From Dipteronia dyeriana (lineage: Eukaryota > Streptophyta > Magnoliopsida > Sapindales > Sapindaceae): a DNA stretch of 64,000 nucleotides. The DNA lies in the NCBI GenBank assembly GCA_032871835.1, contig CM065295.1:68132687-68196686 (forward strand), given 5' to 3'. Below the pieces are notes generated by a model. It was not told the origin of the DNA. It was given only the letters and a program-made list of their open reading frames with translations, and ran no database searches. This document shows, in pieces, positions 61,255-64,000 of this stretch. The position numbers were made by a program, and so were the translations under genes. Numbering within the stretch: position 1 is the first letter of the stretch; the number at the start of each line of letters is the position of its first letter.

Positions 61255-63291
61255 TCATGCCCTTTTAGCAAAGTCGCTTGAATCATCAAAGCCATCAGTA
61301 TTTCCCTCCATTGGTCCGTCGGGGGCACCAGTCAGGCTGCCACTTTCATTGCTATCAAAGCTACCAAATTGATTGTCAGCGCTACCAAACTGGTTGCCAC
61401 TGCCAAAGCCAGCCTCAGTGTTTCCATCAATACCACCAGCAGCAGCAGCAACACCGTAATTCTCACTGCCACTGCTGAAACCTCCAGTATTTCCACTGTC
61501 AAATGTGTTCCCACCAGCTACTCCATAGCTGGCATTTCCACCACCATAACTACTGCTGTAATTTCCTCCACTTCCATAGTTATTGGTACCACCACCATAA
61601 CCACCACCTCCACCACCATAACCACCACCTCCACCACCATACCCTCCACCTCCACCACCATACCCTCCACCATACCCTCCACCACCATAGCCTCCACCAC
61701 GAGCCTTATCAGCTGCATAATCCACCTTTACACGACGGCCATCAATTTCCTGCAAAATTAAAGATTTAAAAACAAATTTTAGATCAAGGCAGTGTAAGCC
61801 AAAAGTGTTATTAAATTTCAAGGATGAAAATAAACCATAAATACCAAAATATATATATTTATATATACACCATTAGTTCTTGCAAGGTATCATGCGGATA
61901 GATGATTTCAATATCATTTGTAGCCTTTAATACTATGAAACTTTAGATATATACATGGAGATAGACAATTCATGCCAAATACTTTACATGGAGACTATGA
62001 TTCTATAAGTATAAAATCCCGAGACATAAATTCCAAGTACTTTTGAGTTTCAAAATGTGGGGGTGATGAGTGGCCAAAGTTTAACAGCAGAAATGAGTTA
62101 AAAGAGGATATGGGGATGGCAGAAACATTGATACTAATAGCTGTAGCAAAATGAAGATGGTTATAGAATATTACACTATTCACAGAACATACAACAGTAA
62201 TTAAATAAATAAATAACATTTGTGATTGACAGAGCAATCAACAGCTCAGAAAAGTATTCCCCATGTATTAAAGACTCAAGTGTATTAGAAACTCACCCTG
62301 GTCAGAACAACACAATGGTATAACGAAATTCAAGCAGATTAACCGTAAGGATCAAATGAACAAAAAAAAAAGGCAGTCTTCAAATAGCACAATGCCACTG
62401 AACAATTTTTAAAGAAAAGCCTTATCAATTTATGTCAGTAGAATAAAATACTCAATCTATTAACATAAACAACAGATGTTCAAAAAAATAAATCCAGGGA
62501 CATTGATGCATACATTTTCACTTGACCCACTGTAACCACAGAAGCTACTTAGCTACATCATCTTGTTTCACATACATTAGCAATTAAACATCAGCAAAAC
62601 ATAGATACAGATCAAGAAGTAATGTCACCTTTCCATCCACGGCCTGGATGGCCATACTGGCTTCCTCTTGAGAGTTGTATGTGACAAAGCCAAATCCTCT
62701 CGATTTACCATTCTCACGATCCAAAATGACTCTTACTGCAAAAATAGTAAGCTATTAAGCATCTTTATCAAAATGAGAAGCTTGTAATCATCAAAAAGGA
62801 CTAAAATGGAAACAAAATACCCACCACCAAACATGCACAACCAACCCATAAAACAATCAATATGTCCATGAATTCAGTATAGATTTTCAGTTTATTTATT
62901 TCTTAAAATATGAATTAGCTCCCCACGGAGTAATAATAAAGGTTGGTTGCAATCACCTACCTTCACTGACATAACCATACTTTTCAAAAGCTGCTCTCAG
63001 ACTTGATTCATCAGTGTTGTATGAAAGACCTGAGATTAAGTAGTTTGTAAGTCTGAACGAAATAATGATCATAATAATAATAATAATAATAGTAATAATA
63101 GTAACAAATAATAATGATAAACAGTGTAACAGCATATTGAGAAAACTGGATGTACCTCCAACAAAAACTTTGTTGGATGACATGCATCGTGTGGCTTGGT
63201 AGATGGATGATCTGGATGCAGATAATTCGTAACCAATCTGCTTACTTGCAGTCTGCCTAAGTAAACTCCCAACCTTACTAAAGAAAGCCAT
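61255..63291 (-). CDS. Glycine-rich RNA-binding protein with mitochondrial-type presequence (4 coding exons)
   Basis: An RRM-containing glycine-rich RNA-binding protein of the class related to Arabidopsis GR-RBP2/3/5. These bind RNA and are linked to organellar transcript processing and stress responses. Exons in coding order: 63291-63156, 63029-62961, 62735-62629, 61749-61255; 807 nt give 268 aa. Seen: an amphipathic Arg/Ser-rich presequence, MAFFSKVGSLLRQTASKQIG, ending near RCMSSN (about residue 40); RNP2 KVFVGGLSY (about 41-49); RNP1 KSRGFGFV (about 79-86); an RRM ending near KVDYA (about 116); then a Gly/Tyr-rich domain of GGGYGGG repeats, a Gly/Ser/Asn-rich stretch and an acidic tail ending SSDFAKRA. 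The AKRA ending is shared with the Arabidopsis relatives. Both RNP motifs are intact. The 5' UTR has an intron. Confidence 0.94.
63070..63107. repeat. (AAT)n-type microsatellite in intron 1 of the RNA-binding protein gene
   Basis: A run of AAT/AGT trinucleotides lying between exon 2 (ends 63029) and exon 1 (starts 63156). Confidence 0.85.
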
Positions 63292-63300
63292 TATAATAAC

Positions 63301-63905
63301 CTAGAACAACATTAAACAGATAAACCCTGAATCAAATAACTCTTCAGAAGAAAAAAAAAATTAAGATGGTAAAAACACAATAACATTTAACAGCAGCCAA
63401 GAGCACATTCACATCACAACTACCATCAATGACAAAATGTTTAAACAAAACCACCCATTTTAACAAGCATTTTCTCATAAGAAAAAATGAAACATCAATA
63501 GTACAAACAGCATAGATAATGATTTGATAATTAATATTTCCAAACTAAGGATGATTAAAACTTGTTTGATTCTCGAAATGCGTGAACCCGTTATCAGAAA
63601 TTCTCTTCGATTTCCCTCAAATTTTCCTGTAAACTAAACAAACAAAGACCGAGATTTCACAAATACCCACTTTTCTTTTTCCCTCGATTGCTACACTTTC
63701 TCATCAAACAGACAAAAAAAATAATCTAACAATCAGCGAAAGAACCCAACATAAACATATAAAAACACAATAAAAAAAAGTTGGAAATTTTACGCAGATA
63801 ACCAAATCGAACCCTTACAAAAAATAAAATCAAAAGACAGATAAACGAAAAAAAATGATCTGAAAGAAAATAGAATGATTTCTAGGGTTTGGTGCGGAAG
63901 CGTAC
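63301..63905 (-). other. 5' UTR intron of the RNA-binding protein gene
   Basis: On the minus strand a donor caaag|gtacgc (intron from 63905) and an acceptor gttctag| (to 63301) lie just upstream of the ATG at 63291. The leader exon is then about 63906 to 63975. A leader intron of this size is common in highly expressed plant genes. No transcript data support it here. Confidence 0.65.
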
Positions 63906-64000
63906 CTTTGTTTCTGTGTTGTGATTTGAAGACTAAAGCCCTGCTGATCGAAGAGGGGTTTATGTAGAAACGAGAGAGGGTTGTATCTGACTGGGTAAGG

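Noticed and set aside
61369..61769. Plus-strand Thr/Ser- and His-rich frames of 88-130 codons
   Set aside because: Antisense shadows of the Gly-rich exon 4 of the RNA-binding protein gene, caused by its GGY-codon repeats.

Overview
This window is nuclear DNA from a flowering plant, most likely a eudicot. It is AT-rich, its genes have GT-AG introns, and much of the intergenic space is transposable elements. Nothing in it is prokaryotic or organellar. The species cannot be named from the sequence.

Five protein-coding genes can be rebuilt exon by exon, and in each the exon lengths sum to a multiple of three. They are: mitochondrial ATP synthase gamma subunit (+, 1141-7691, 9 exons, 323 aa); an NADPH oxidase of the RBOH family (-, 9715-13736, 14 exons, 775 aa, short N-terminus); plastidial phosphoserine phosphatase (+, 31435-34624, 7 exons, 295 aa); a POLAR-like coiled-coil protein (+, 54693-58977, 3 exons, 705 aa); and a glycine-rich RNA-binding protein with a mitochondrial-type presequence (-, 61255-63291, 4 coding exons, 268 aa). 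They are ordinary nuclear genes with unrelated roles and do not form a pathway or cluster.

Layout: 1-9.4 kb holds the ATP synthase gene, with a LINE fragment in intron 5, a complete non-autonomous hAT element in intron 7 and a Mutator-like element just after the gene. 9.7-13.7 kb is the RBOH gene. 14-17.5 kb is AT-rich spacer with a Tourist-like MITE and a small hAT MITE. 17.57-29.35 kb is one complete but decayed Ty3/gypsy element of the Tat type: two LTRs of about 890 bp, gag-pol on the minus strand, and a decayed antisense ORF on the plus strand. 29.8-30.6 kb is another hAT-like element, followed by the phosphoserine phosphatase gene. About 35.8-47.8 kb is old Ty1/copia material: the 3' part of one element (pol remnant plus an LTR split by a hAT element) next to a second element with a 2.26-kb 5' LTR, a primer binding site and gag remnants but no recognisable pol. 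47.8-49.4 kb is unassigned retroelement-like sequence. 49.4-51.9 kb is a truncated Mutator-like element with transposase remnants, and 51.9-54 kb is AT-rich spacer. 54-64 kb holds the last two genes, separated by a 1.6-kb foldback element with very long inverted repeats.

No clearly new biological system was found. The items most worth a second look are the Tat antisense ORF with intron-like breaks, the gag-only copia derivative, the long-hairpin element at 59.2-60.8 kb, the exon-fragment duplication in the phosphoserine phosphatase gene, and the short RBOH N-terminus.
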